A stretch of 64,000 nt of DNA from Acidobacteriota bacterium (GTDB taxonomy: Bacteria > Acidobacteriota > Polarisedimenticolia > JACPZX01): NCBI GenBank assembly GCA_016195325.1, contig JACPZX010000023.1:62001-126000 (forward strand). Direction: 5' to 3'. A program made the translations under genes and the position numbers. The notes under the pieces are model-generated. The model made no database searches. It had not been told where the DNA came from and worked only from the letters and a program-made list of their open reading frames with translations. Of the stretch, positions 40,625-49,824 are shown piece after piece; the first letter of the stretch is position 1, and every line of letters begins with the position of its first letter.

Positions 40625-42253
40625 TCAGGGGCTGGGAGCGGAACCCCGCAGCTCGGCGAACTCCTTCTCGGCGGTGAGGGATCCCATCTCGGGGTCCGAG
40701 CCGATCCAGTCGAGCTTCGAATACCCCTGGGCGACCGCCTGGCGGAGCCATTCGAGCGCGCGCGATCTCTCTCCCGAGATGGCGCAGGCCCGCGCCGCCT
40801 CGAGGAACGAGGCGACGTCCCCGTGCCGGCGGATGGCGGCGGCGTCCCGCTCGAGCGCCGGCATCACCATCGCCGCGGACTTTCCGCCGTCGGCGACGGC
40901 CTTCGCGGCGCGCGCCCAGTGAACGTAGAGCCCGGCCTTCGTGCCTGCCGATCGCGGGCCGAAATCGACGAGGGCGCCGCGCCTCAACACCTCCGCCGCG
41001 TCGGCCGGGAGACCGTACTCGCTGTAGACCGCGGCGAGCCCGGTGAAGAGGCTGAGCCCCGGCCGCGGGAGGCCGAGAGCCTGCTCCATCAGCCCCACCG
41101 CCTCGTTCTGGCGCCCGGCCTTGAGCTCGAGGCGAGCCAGCGCCTCGTAGGCGGAGGACGCCAGGCTCTCGCTCGTCACCCCGCCGTACGACGCGTCCGG
41201 GAAGTCGGAGGTGACGCTCCGGTACAGCGCCGCGGCCTCCGCGGCCCGCCCCATCCGGTCCGCGCAGAGAGCCTTCAGGTAGACGACGGTCCCCTGGCCG
41301 AGACCCCGTCGCGTCTTGAACTCCGCCCTCGCGAGCCCGGCCTGCGCCTCGGAGTACTTGCCGCGGGAGATGAGCGACGCCGCCATGCGCACGAGGATGG
41401 CCGGACCTTGCTCCGGGAACTGATCGCCGACCTGCCGGTAGATCTGGGCGGCGTAGTCCCTCCGTCCCATCCGATCGCAGACGAGGGCGATCTGGAGGAG
41501 CGCCCCCGGGAACGTCGGGGCGAGGAGATTGGCGCGGCGAAACGCCAGGAGGGCCTCCTCGAGGTGCCCGAGATCGAGCTGCGCGAGCCCCTCCATCTGA
41601 TACGTCTGATAGCGCGCTGGGACGCCGTTGCGGAGCTCCGCGAGGACGCGCAGGGCCTCGGGCGCGTCCCCTCGCGCGATGAGCGTCTGCGCGTACGCTT
41701 CGTGAACCCACGGGGGGCTCGAGTCCGCCTTGAGTCCCCATGCGCGATCGGCCTCGTCGAACTCCGCCGCGCGGTCTGCGGCGATCATCGAGGCGAGCGC
41801 GAGCGCGGCGTGCGCGCGGGCGTCGTCCGGCGATCCGATCACCGCCTTGCGGGCGAGATCCACCGCCTGGTCGATGCGGGCGTCGTCGGCGTCCCATCGG
41901 CGCAGGAACCGGATGGCCGTCGCGCGCGCGAGGCCGGCCAGGACGACGCCGTCCGTCGGATCCATCGCCCGGGCGGACTCGAGAAGCGTGACCGCCGCGT
42001 CGACCTGGGCCTTCTCCGGCTCGTCGAGGAGCCTCTCGGCCCTGAGCGCCATCTCGCGGCTGGTCAGGATGCGGGCCGGGCCGCCATCCGCCGGGGCGGG
42101 CTCGTCGGGGCTGACCACGCGCTCCGGCGGCGCCCCCGGGGCTGTGGCCTCGGGGGATGCGATCGGCGCCGCCTCGAGGAGCACGGAGGCGGCGAGGGTG
42201 GCGGCAACGAGGAGACATCCGGCGGTAACGGTCACGTCGCGGAGATTAGTCAC
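40625..42253 (-). CDS. Secreted or membrane-anchored TPR-repeat protein
   Basis: This 542-residue protein has an N-terminal hydrophobic stretch (TAGCLLVAATLAASVLLEAA), which is a signal or lipoprotein-like anchor. About ten tetratricopeptide-like repeats cover residues 90-500 (for example GLAQLDLGHLEEALLAFRRA and ALVCDRMGRRDYAAQIYRQV). It ends with a segment like that of bacterial TPR proteins that cap signalling kinases (AVAQGYSKLDWIGSDPEMGSL). It probably mediates protein assembly in the periplasm. The start is uncertain: GTG at 42253 (8-bp overlap with the upstream gene) or GTG at 42235. Confidence 0.75.
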   Translation of the reverse strand: MTNLRDVTVTAGCLLVAATLAASVLLEAAPIASPEATAPGAPPERVVSPDEPAPADGGPARILTSREMALRAERLLDEPEKAQVDAAVTLLESARAMDPTDGVVLAGLARATAIRFLRRWDADDARIDQAVDLARKAVIGSPDDARAHAALALASMIAADRAAEFDEADRAWGLKADSSPPWVHEAYAQTLIARGDAPEALRVLAELRNGVPARYQTYQMEGLAQLDLGHLEEALLAFRRANLLAPTFPGALLQIALVCDRMGRRDYAAQIYRQVGDQFPEQGPAILVRMAASLISRGKYSEAQAGLARAEFKTRRGLGQGTVVYLKALCADRMGRAAEAAALYRSVTSDFPDASYGGVTSESLASSAYEALARLELKAGRQNEAVGLMEQALGLPRPGLSLFTGLAAVYSEYGLPADAAEVLRRGALVDFGPRSAGTKAGLYVHWARAAKAVADGGKSAAMVMPALERDAAAIRRHGDVASFLEAARACAISGERSRALEWLRQAVAQGYSKLDWIGSDPEMGSLTAEKEFAELRGSAPSP

Positions 42254-43046
42254 CCGGCCGGGAATCCACAAGATACGGCGCGAGATCGATCGGCGTCCCG
42301 CGCGGGGCGTCGAGGACCCGGGCTCCCGGGGCAACGCGCGCGGCGCGCTCCGCGAACTCGGCGGCCGAGCCGCGCGCGCGATAGAGCAGCCGGGACAGCC
42401 TCTCGAAGCGCATCTCGGCGTGGATCGGGATCGCGACCGCGATTCCGAGCGCGGCGGCCGCCTCGGCGGCCTCGGCGGGGGTCATCGTGAGGCGCACTCC
42501 CGCGAGCGCGGTGCCGCTGACGGGAAGGCACCCCGCGTTGGGCCGGCATCGCTCGCGGATCTCGCCGAAGCCGGCGTGACGGGCGGTGTCCCCGGCGTGG
42601 AGCAGGCGCAGCCCCGCCATCTCGACCAGGAACGAGATCTCGCGCGCCGCGTTCGGGGCGCGCGCGGGGAGGGCCTGGATGCGGCACGCTCCGGAGGCCG
42701 CGCTCTCCCACGGCGCGAGGACCGACGCGTCGGCGAAGCCGAGGCGGCGCACCGCCCTCGCCTGCGATCGCGTCGCGACGAGGACGAGCGCCCTCTTCGA
42801 GGGGAGCCGCGCCAGCCCCTCCGCATCGAAGTGATCCTCGTGCGCGTGGGTCATGGCGATGACGTCGATGCGGCCCAGATCCTGAGGCTCGAGCCCCGGC
42901 GCGGGCATCCGAATCCCGAACATGCGGGACGTGCGCGCGCGGCGCGCGAAGAACCCGAAGCACGGGTCGATCAGAACGCGCGCCCCCGCCCCCTCGACGA
43001 GGACGCACGCGTGGAGGATCCGGGTCAGGGCGGGAATTGTTGACAC
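42246..43046 (-). CDS. Metallo-beta-lactamase-fold hydrolase (UlaG-like)
   Basis: This 266-residue protein has the fold's second motif as THAHEDHFD, plus AGDTARHAGF and an N-terminal ILHACVLVEGAGARVLIDP, typical of UlaG/YtnP-like members that act on phosphodiesters or lactones. I use the GTG at 43046, with GGGGAG 5 nt upstream. An ATT at 43037 is equally in frame and better placed behind a perfect AGGAGGT. Its start region overlaps the promoter of the divergent Cys-rich gene. Confidence 0.78.
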   Translation of the reverse strand: MSTIPALTRILHACVLVEGAGARVLIDPCFGFFARRARTSRMFGIRMPAPGLEPQDLGRIDVIAMTHAHEDHFDAEGLARLPSKRALVLVATRSQARAVRRLGFADASVLAPWESAASGACRIQALPARAPNAAREISFLVEMAGLRLLHAGDTARHAGFGEIRERCRPNAGCLPVSGTALAGVRLTMTPAEAAEAAAALGIAVAIPIHAEMRFERLSRLLYRARGSAAEFAERAARVAPGARVLDAPRGTPIDLAPYLVDSRPGD

Positions 43047-43069
43047 CTCCTCTCCCCGCTCGGTACGCT
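43040..43069 (+). promoter_or_regulatory. Predicted promoter giving a near-leaderless mRNA for the Cys-rich gene
   Basis: TTGACA (43040-43045), 18 bp, TACGCT (43064-43069), only 8 bp before the ATG at 43078. No Shine-Dalgarno fits between them. Confidence 0.55.
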
Positions 43070-43077
43070 CCCGGGCG

Positions 43078-43362
43078 ATGAGACTCTGCTGGTTCTGCGG
43101 CACCGAGGCGCGCGCCGAAGGGAAGATCGCGCGGAAGGATACCTGCCCGAAGTGCAGGATGTCCGTCAAGTGCTGCAAGAACTGCCGCTTCTTCGAGACG
43201 TCGGCGCCGAGGCAGTGCTGCGAGCCCGCGGCCGAGTTCGTCGGCGACAAGGAAGGGGCGAACTTCTGCGAGTATTTCGACTTCCAGGAGCGCTCCGGCC
43301 GACCTGACGGGAATCAGGGCGAGAAAGCCCGGAGCCGGTTCGATTCGCTGTTCAAGAAGTAG
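43078..43362 (+). CDS. Small Cys-rich zinc-binding protein
   Basis: This 94-residue protein has ten cysteines arranged as CWFCG, CPKC, CCKNC, CC and C, enough for two zinc sites. It ends with a Lys/Arg-rich tail RSRFDSLFKK. The segments CRFFETSAPRQCCEP and VGDKEGANFCEYF look like a conserved family seen in several phyla with no assigned function. It is 19 bp upstream of a secreted metallo-hydrolase and may share its transcript. Confidence 0.75.
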   Translation: MRLCWFCGTEARAEGKIARKDTCPKCRMSVKCCKNCRFFETSAPRQCCEPAAEFVGDKEGANFCEYFDFQERSGRPDGNQGEKARSRFDSLFKK

Positions 43363-43381
43363 CTTCAGGGAGGAGCCCTCG

Positions 43382-44422
43382 ATGCGCCGATTCGGAATCG
43401 CCGTCCTGCTCTTCGTTCTCGCCGGGGGCGCGCCGCTCTTCGCGCACATGGGGCCGCCCGACAAGCCCGCCGCCGCGCCGCCCCAGGCGGGGGCGCTGAA
43501 GGTCGAGCCGGTGGGGGAGGGGGCGTACTGCCTCTACGGGCAGGGGGGGAACATCGGCATCTTCGTGTCGAAGGACGCCGTCTTCATGGTCGACACGCAG
43601 TTCGATCAGCTCGCCCCGGCGATCGACGCGGAGATCAAGAAGCTGTCGCCGGCCGCGATCCGGTACGTCGTCAACACCCATCACCACTTCGATCACACCG
43701 GCGGCAACCGGTACTTCGCGAAGGTCGCCGAGATCGTCGGCCACGAGAACGTCCGGACCCACCTCTTCATGGGCCCCCCCTTCGCTCAGGCGACCTACCC
43801 CGGACGGATCAAGGAGCTCGAGTCGCTCCTGTCGTCGGGACGGCCGATGGATCCCGCGTACAAGAAGGTTCTCGAGGGGCGGACGCAGCTCTACAAGGCC
43901 ATGCTCGGCGCGGCGGAGGGGTTCAAGCCCGAGGAGGTCGCCGCTCCGACGATCACATACAGGGACTCGATCAAGCTCTACCTCGGTGACGAGGAAATCC
44001 AGATCTTCCACGTCGCGCCGGGGCACACCGACGGCGACTCGATCGTCTATTTCCCGAAGCGGAAGGTCGTGCACATGGGCGACGTCTTCGTCAACGCGAC
44101 GTACCCGTTCATCGACATCGACGGCGGCGGCTCGTCGCAGGGGTGGCTCAAGACGCTCGACCGCGTCCTCGAGACGCTGCCGCCGGACACGCGCGTCATC
44201 CCAGGCCACGGGGAGGCGGCCGGGATCGTCGAGCTGAAGCGATTCCGCGCGTACATGAATGACCTCCGGGCGGCGGTCGCGTCGGCGATAGGCGCAGGCA
44301 AGACGCTCGAGGAGGCGGTGCGGGACATCCGGCTCGAGGGGTACGCCGACATGAAGGCGAGCTTCATGTCCCTTCCGCAGAACGTCGACCAGGTCTGGCA
44401 GGAGATGGGCGGGAAGAAGTAG
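43382..44422 (+). CDS. Secreted metallo-beta-lactamase-fold hydrolase
   Basis: This 346-residue protein has a signal peptide (about 1-22), and the zinc site is complete: NTHHHFDHTGG, PGHTDGDS (third His), HMGDVFVN and PGHGE. It resembles the class-B3/QuiP-like periplasmic hydrolases that cleave lactones or thioesters. A helical C-terminal segment of about 60 residues follows. A GGGAGG ribosome site lies before the ATG. Substrate unknown; a true beta-lactamase is unlikely. Confidence 0.87.
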   Translation: MRRFGIAVLLFVLAGGAPLFAHMGPPDKPAAAPPQAGALKVEPVGEGAYCLYGQGGNIGIFVSKDAVFMVDTQFDQLAPAIDAEIKKLSPAAIRYVVNTHHHFDHTGGNRYFAKVAEIVGHENVRTHLFMGPPFAQATYPGRIKELESLLSSGRPMDPAYKKVLEGRTQLYKAMLGAAEGFKPEEVAAPTITYRDSIKLYLGDEEIQIFHVAPGHTDGDSIVYFPKRKVVHMGDVFVNATYPFIDIDGGGSSQGWLKTLDRVLETLPPDTRVIPGHGEAAGIVELKRFRAYMNDLRAAVASAIGAGKTLEEAVRDIRLEGYADMKASFMSLPQNVDQVWQEMGGKK

Positions 44423-44441
44423 GTGGTTCCGACTTTTACTC

Positions 44442-44470
44442 TTGACGCGATGCCACCGTCGCGGTACACA
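44442..44470 (+). promoter_or_regulatory. Predicted promoter of the collagen-like gene
   Basis: TTGACG (44442-44447), 17 bp, TACACA (44465-44470), 72 bp before the TTG start at 44543. Confidence 0.45.
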
Positions 44471-44542
44471 ATGATCCCTGCCACCGTCTCTCCCTGCGCC
44501 AGACCAGCCTCGGCCCGCGCTGCTCGAGAAAGAGGTCCTCAC

Positions 44543-45916
44543 TTGAAGCGTTCAACGTGGATACTCTTCGCGCTTCTGCTCCTCTGCGTCACCGGAGCCG
44601 CTCGGGCCGAGAGGCCGGCCCGCAACCTCGTCAAGTTCTCCGGCTCCCTGAGCGATGCCGACGGACGGCCCCTCAGCGGCGACTACGCGCTCGTCTTCCA
44701 GATCTTCGACGGCGCGCGCGGGGGCTCTCCCGTCTGGGAGGAGAAGCACTCGCTCACGCTTCAGGGCGGACGCTACACGGTCCTTCTCGGCGGCCTCACG
44801 CCGATGACGCTCGGGGCGGATGCCGACTACGTCCTGTTCGTGCAGCCCGAGGGGATGGACGAGTCGATGGAGCGGTACCGCCTCGCCGTCGCGGTGAGAG
44901 ATCCTCACGGCGATCCAGGCACGAGCGCGGGCGAGCGCGGCGTTTACCGATTGAGCGGCGGAGGGAAGGCGACGCTCCGGGGTTCCGCCGGCGCGGCGGA
45001 GCCCGATGTCGACGTCTCGGCGGCCGCGTCTCTCAAGAAGCCGAAGCCCATCCGGACGATCTCGTCGTCGGACGGAAGCCTCGTCCTCAACCCGTCGAAC
45101 GGCACCGTGAACCCGCTCGACCCTCTCGCGACGGTCGATGTGAAGATCAACCCGAGCTTCGCGGGCCCAACCGGGCCCACAGGCGGCACGGGGCCGCAGG
45201 GCCCGACCGGGGCCAACGGTCCTCCGGGAGGGCCGACCGGCCCCACCGGTCCGACCGGAGTGCAGGGGCTCGAAGGACTCGTCGGCGCGAGCGGCCCCAT
45301 CGGCCCGACGGGCCTGACGGGTCTCCTCGGCCCGACCGGCGTGACGGGCCCTTCCGGACCCCTTGGTCCCGCCGGCGGTCCAACGGGCGCGACGGGAGTG
45401 CAGGGGCTGCAGGGGATCCAGGGACTCGCCGGGCCGAGCGGCCCGACGGGCGTGCAGGGCATCGCGGGTCCCAACGGCCCGACGGGAAATCAGGGGCTCC
45501 AGGGAATTCAAGGAATCGCGGGCCCGTCTGGCCCGAGCGGTCCTCAGGGGATTCAAGGAAAGGACGGCATCCAGGGACTGACCGGCGTCACGGGCCCGAC
45601 GGGGCCCTTCGGAGCCACTGGGATTACGGGGCCGACCGGCGCGATTGGCGGCTCTCTCGCCTGCGTGACGCTCTCGGTCAACCAGGACGTCCTGCCGGGC
45701 AATTCGTTCTCGATGGTCTCACCGACCTGCGACACCGCCAGCGGCTTCACCCTCACCGGGGGCGGGTTCAACCAGGGGGGCGTCGGGAGCCCATTCCCCA
45801 TCTGGCAGAGCGCCCCGGGAAACGGCGATTTCTGGAGGTGCCGTGGGTGGAATGAGAGCGCGACGTCGGGGACCGCGACGATCACGTGCTCCGCCCGCTG
45901 CTGCAGGGTCCAGTAA
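44543..45916 (+). CDS. Secreted collagen-like repeat protein
   Basis: This 457-residue protein has a signal peptide (about 1-22). An N-terminal domain follows (about 25-140: [20 protein letters not shown] and GRYTVLLGG), a type common in Acidobacteria-like secreted proteins. After a linker come about 160 residues of Gly-x-y triplets rich in GPTGPT and GIQGIQ, with two single-Gly interruptions (PPGGPT, PAGGPT). The C-terminal 80-residue domain has six Cys, probably a trimer-forming or capping head. The TTG start has AGAGG 7 nt upstream. It should form a collagen-like triple-helical fibre on or outside the cell. Confidence 0.88.
   Translation: MKRSTWILFALLLLCVTGAARAERPARNLVKFSGSLSDADGRPLSGDYALVFQIFDGARGGSPVWEEKHSLTLQGGRYTVLLGGLTPMTLGADADYVLFVQPEGMDESMERYRLAVAVRDPHGDPGTSAGERGVYRLSGGGKATLRGSAGAAEPDVDVSAAASLKKPKPIRTISSSDGSLVLNPSNGTVNPLDPLATVDVKINPSFAGPTGPTGGTGPQGPTGANGPPGGPTGPTGPTGVQGLEGLVGASGPIGPTGLTGLLGPTGVTGPSGPLGPAGGPTGATGVQGLQGIQGLAGPSGPTGVQGIAGPNGPTGNQGLQGIQGIAGPSGPSGPQGIQGKDGIQGLTGVTGPTGPFGATGITGPTGAIGGSLACVTLSVNQDVLPGNSFSMVSPTCDTASGFTLTGGGFNQGGVGSPFPIWQSAPGNGDFWRCRGWNESATSGTATITCSARCCRVQ
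45164..45649 (+). repeat. Gly-x-y collagen-like coding repeat
   Basis: About 54 triplets of the Gly-x-y type, GC-rich (GGCCCGACG-like units), with two phase breaks. Length variation between strains is likely for such a repeat. Confidence 0.9.
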
Positions 45917-45987
45917 CCGGCCCGCGCGATCTAAACTGCGCCGATGGTCCGGCCGCGTGATCTCACTCCGCTGAAGCGTCGGCGCCT

Positions 45988-48900
45988 TTGACGCGAGGCG
46001 CCTCTCTCACCGCCCGGGGAGTCCTCGCGTGCGTCCTTCTCTTCCAGATCTGGCTCCTCGCGCCGGAGCTTGCGCTCGTCCCCACCCCTCTCAACGACGA
46101 CGCGCTCCACATTCCGGCGTCGCTGAAAGCGCGGGATCTCCTGCGCGTCGATCCCGCAGGGGCCCTCGACCCGTGGTTCTCGTACTGGTCGCTCGGCTAC
46201 CCGCTCTGGCACGCCTATCAGCCGCTGCCGCACCTCATCACCGGCGCGCTCGGCCTCGCCGTCCCGGACGGGGAGTTCCCCGCGCTGTACGGCGCGTTGA
46301 AGTTCTCCCTCCTCCTCGCGTTCCCTCTCTGCGTCTTCGCCGGCGCGCGATGGATCGGATTCACGCGGGGTGAAGCCGCGGCCGCGGCGGCGATCGCGCC
46401 GCTCCTCTCGACCGAATCGCTTTACGGCCTCGAGTACGGCTCGTACGTCTGGCGGGGCTCAGGACTTTACACGCAGCTCTGGGCGATGGATCTGCTGCCG
46501 CTCGCGATCGGCGCGGGGGTCCGGGCGATCCGCGGGCGCGCCTCCAGGCTCCCGGCGGCGATTCTCCTCGGCCTCACGATCCTCAGCCACGCGATCTACG
46601 CCTACGTCGCCGCCGCGTCGCTCGCGATCGCGGCGGCGGTCGTGAGGCGCGAGGTGGGCCTCGTCCGCGCCCTCGCGCGCGTGGCGGTCGTCGTGGCGGT
46701 CGCCGCGATCCTCACCGCCTTCTTCACCGTCCCGATGCTTCTGGACGGCGACGCGATCAACCACAGCCGGTGGGAGTCGGCCTTCAAATGGGACTCCTTC
46801 GGCCACGAGTGGGTCCTCGGCCGGCTGCTGGGCGGCGAGCTGCTCGATCACGGGCGCTTCCCCGTCGTGACGATGCTCGCGGGCGCCGGGCTCCTTCGCG
46901 CCGCGGCGCGGCGCGCGTCCGCCGCCCTGCGGTTCGCGGCGGCGGGGTTCATGGCCTGGGTCGCGCTGTACTTCGGCCGGCCGACCTGGGGCGTGCTGCT
47001 GCGTCTCGCCGGGATTCCGCTCGACTTGCACCTTCACCGCCTGATCGGCGGCCTCCATCTGTTCGCGATTCTCCTCGCGGGCTCAGCTCTCGCCGCGCTC
47101 ATGACCTGGGTCCGTGAGAGGCGGCCGGGACGCGCGGGGGCGATGGCCGCGGCGTCGGTGGGTCTGATCGCGCTCGCCCCCGCCGCGACGGAGCGCCACG
47201 CGTTCGTCCGTGAAGGGGACGGCTGGGCGGCCTCGAGCGAGCGCGCGATCGCCGCCGAGAGGAATGACCTCGAGGGGCTCGCGACGCATCTCGCCGAGCT
47301 TCAGGGCCGCGCGCCCGGACGGATCTACCCCGGGCTCGCCGCCGGCTGGGGGAAGGAGTTCAAGACTGGAAGCGTTCCGATCTACGCGCGCCTGAGCCTC
47401 GGCCGGTTCGACGCGCTCGCGTTCCTCTACCACTCGATGTCTCGGTCCGGCGACACCATGGTCCTCTTCGACGAGACGCGGCCGGCCGAGTACGGCGTCT
47501 TCGACGTACGCTACGCGGTCTACGACGCGAGCCATCCGGCTCCCGACTTCCTGAAGCCCGTGGCGACCCACGGCCGGTTCCGGATCTTCGAGGGGCCCTC
47601 GTCCGGCCGCATCGGCGCCGGGACCGTCGCCTGCCGGATCGCGGGCGGAAGCGAGGGAGTCTACGACTGGTCGTCCGCATGGTTGAAGAGCGGGCTGCCG
47701 GAGATCCGCGAGTACGGCGTCTTCGTCGAAAGGCCGGAAGGGGATGGGGCGCCCGTCGTCCGTCGTGGGGATCCCTTCCCGGCGATCCGGCTGCCCCTGA
47801 CGGTTCCGTCGATGACGGTGGGCGGCATCCGCCGCGTGGGGGACGACTGGAGCGCGGAGGTCGATCTCGCGAGCCGCGGCGTCGTCGTGCTCAAGGAGTC
47901 GTACCATCCGGGGTGGCGCGTCGACGTCGACGGCCGGCGCGGGGAGACGGTGATGGTGACCCCCGGCTTCGTCGGCGTCGAGGTCGCGGCGGGGCGGCAC
48001 ACGGTCTCCTTCCGTTACAGGGCCTCACCCGCCAAGTGGGCTCTCCTCGCGCTGACGGCGGCGGGGGTGCCGCTCCTCGTCGCGGGAGCGGCGCTCTCGC
48101 GCCGGCGATGTCCTTCGCCGTTCCCTTCCCCTCCGGAGTCCGCGGCGCCGCCGCGCGAGTGGGCGGGCGTCCTCCTCCGGGCCCTCTTCGTCGGGGTGGT
48201 CCTCGTCGGCGCCCTCCCGCTCCTCCAGGGGAAGCTCCTCGCGGGGCACGACGCGCTCGAGTACCCGCCGCGGCTCGTCGAGTTCCACGAGAACGTGAGC
48301 CACGGCATCCTCCTCCCGGCCTGGGCCCCCGATCTGGGAAATGGTTTCGGCCAGCCCCTGTTCCTCTTCAGCCCTCCTCTTTACTACTGGGCCGCGGAGG
48401 TCTTCCACCTCGCAGGCTCGGGGCTCGCCCTCTCGATCGGCCTGGGCGCTCTCGCCTTCTACCTGCTGGCCGGAGCGGGGGCCTATCTCGCGGGACGCGA
48501 GGCGTGGGGCCGCCGCGGCGGAGTGATCTCCGCCGCGGCCTTTCTCATGGCGCCGCACGTCCTCCTCGATCTCTACGTCCGCGGAAACTTCGCCGAGCTC
48601 GCCGCGGTCGCGTGCTTCCCCTGGGTGGCCTTCTCGCTGCTTCGACTGCGCGGCCGCGCCGGGCTCGCCGCCGGAGTTCCATTCCTGGCCGTGTCCGTTT
48701 CGGCGGTCGCCCTCTCTCACGTCGGCGCTCTGGTCATCGTGCTCCTGTGGCTGGGCGCGGCGGGGGCGGGCCTCGCCCTCGTCGATCGCGATCCGCGCCT
48801 CGTGGCGCGCGCCGCGCTCGGGGGGCTGCTCGGCCTCGGGCTCGCGGGGTTCTTCCTCGTCCCGTGCCGGGCGCTCCTCGATCGGACGAAGGCGGACCTC

Positions 48901-49824
48901 CTCCGCTCCGACGCCCTCGCGTTCGACCAGCACTTCGTCGAGCCGGCCCAGCTCCTCGCCTCGCCGTGGGGGTACGGGCTCTCGGTTCCGGGGGCCGGCG
49001 ACGGCATGAGCTTCTCGCTCGGATGGGCTCACCTCTCGCTCGCCGCGATCGGCGGTGCGGGGTTGCTGCTCTCGCGGCGCGTCCGGCCGGGACTCTTCGT
49101 CGTCCTGGTGGCGACCGCGGTCGGCTTTGCCCTCTTCACGACGTCCCTCGCGTCGCCGATCTGGCGCGCGCTGACGCCGCTGCAGTATCTCGCGTATCCC
49201 TGGCGGTGCCTCTCCGCCGCGTCCCTGAGCCTCTCCCTCGCGGCGGGGGTCCTCGGGAGGATCGAGATGCCGCGCGCGCCCGGGCGTCTGCTCGCCGCCG
49301 CCGCGGTCGCGGCGCTCCTCCTCTGGGGGTACGGGAAGGCGCGGCCGCGCGACGTCCTGACGTTCGACGACGACTACTACGCGCCGGCGCGCATCGCCTC
49401 GCTCGGGATCAACACGACGACGCGGGAGGAGTACGAGCCGCGGACGGTGGTCCGTCGCCCGCCGCACGCGGAGTCCGGGCTCGAGTCGACGTCCGGGGGG
49501 CCCATCTTCGTCCTCAAGAGCTCGGGAACGCCGTGGCATCGACGGTTTCGCATCACCGCCGACGCGGAGGCGACGATTGCGGTGAACGTCTTCGCGTTTC
49601 CCGGCTGGAGCGCGACGCTCGACGGGGCGCCGCTCGCGACCCACGCCGAGCCGGAGACCGGGCGCCTGGTCATCGCGCTCCCTGAGGGAGCGCACGATCT
49701 CTCGATCGCGTACGGCTGGACCGGCGCCCGATGGGCGGGCACCGGCGTCAGCGTCGCCTCCATCGGCGCCCTCGCGGTGATGGGCGCCGTCGCCGCACGC
49801 CGCCGCAGGGAGGCGAAAGCGTGA
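45988..49824 (+). CDS. Tandem-duplicated GT-C/YfhO-like membrane protein
   Basis: This 1,278-residue protein is built of two similar halves. Each has an acidic first loop (PLNDDALHIPASL; GHDALEYPPRLVEF), about ten membrane helices and then a beta-sandwich with a Pro-Gly-Trp motif (SYHPGWRVDVDG near residue 640; AFPGWSATLDG near 1210). This is the YfhO/PTPS-related arrangement of GT-C glycosyltransferases. It overlaps the following envelope protein by GTGA. A role in transferring sugars to lipid or protein at the outer face is likely. The TTG start lacks a strong ribosome site. Confidence 0.75.
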   Translation: MTRGASLTARGVLACVLLFQIWLLAPELALVPTPLNDDALHIPASLKARDLLRVDPAGALDPWFSYWSLGYPLWHAYQPLPHLITGALGLAVPDGEFPALYGALKFSLLLAFPLCVFAGARWIGFTRGEAAAAAAIAPLLSTESLYGLEYGSYVWRGSGLYTQLWAMDLLPLAIGAGVRAIRGRASRLPAAILLGLTILSHAIYAYVAAASLAIAAAVVRREVGLVRALARVAVVVAVAAILTAFFTVPMLLDGDAINHSRWESAFKWDSFGHEWVLGRLLGGELLDHGRFPVVTMLAGAGLLRAAARRASAALRFAAAGFMAWVALYFGRPTWGVLLRLAGIPLDLHLHRLIGGLHLFAILLAGSALAALMTWVRERRPGRAGAMAAASVGLIALAPAATERHAFVREGDGWAASSERAIAAERNDLEGLATHLAELQGRAPGRIYPGLAAGWGKEFKTGSVPIYARLSLGRFDALAFLYHSMSRSGDTMVLFDETRPAEYGVFDVRYAVYDASHPAPDFLKPVATHGRFRIFEGPSSGRIGAGTVACRIAGGSEGVYDWSSAWLKSGLPEIREYGVFVERPEGDGAPVVRRGDPFPAIRLPLTVPSMTVGGIRRVGDDWSAEVDLASRGVVVLKESYHPGWRVDVDGRRGETVMVTPGFVGVEVAAGRHTVSFRYRASPAKWALLALTAAGVPLLVAGAALSRRRCPSPFPSPPESAAPPREWAGVLLRALFVGVVLVGALPLLQGKLLAGHDALEYPPRLVEFHENVSHGILLPAWAPDLGNGFGQPLFLFSPPLYYWAAEVFHLAGSGLALSIGLGALAFYLLAGAGAYLAGREAWGRRGGVISAAAFLMAPHVLLDLYVRGNFAELAAVACFPWVAFSLLRLRGRAGLAAGVPFLAVSVSAVALSHVGALVIVLLWLGAAGAGLALVDRDPRLVARAALGGLLGLGLAGFFLVPCRALLDRTKADLLRSDALAFDQHFVEPAQLLASPWGYGLSVPGAGDGMSFSLGWAHLSLAAIGGAGLLLSRRVRPGLFVVLVATAVGFALFTTSLASPIWRALTPLQYLAYPWRCLSAASLSLSLAAGVLGRIEMPRAPGRLLAAAAVAALLLWGYGKARPRDVLTFDDDYYAPARIASLGINTTTREEYEPRTVVRRPPHAESGLESTSGGPIFVLKSSGTPWHRRFRITADAEATIAVNVFAFPGWSATLDGAPLATHAEPETGRLVIALPEGAHDLSIAYGWTGARWAGTGVSVASIGALAVMGAVAARRRREAKA

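Noticed and set aside
43382-44422. A true beta-lactamase resistance gene
   Set aside because: The zinc motifs are shared by many hydrolases of this fold and the rest of the sequence does not point to beta-lactams.
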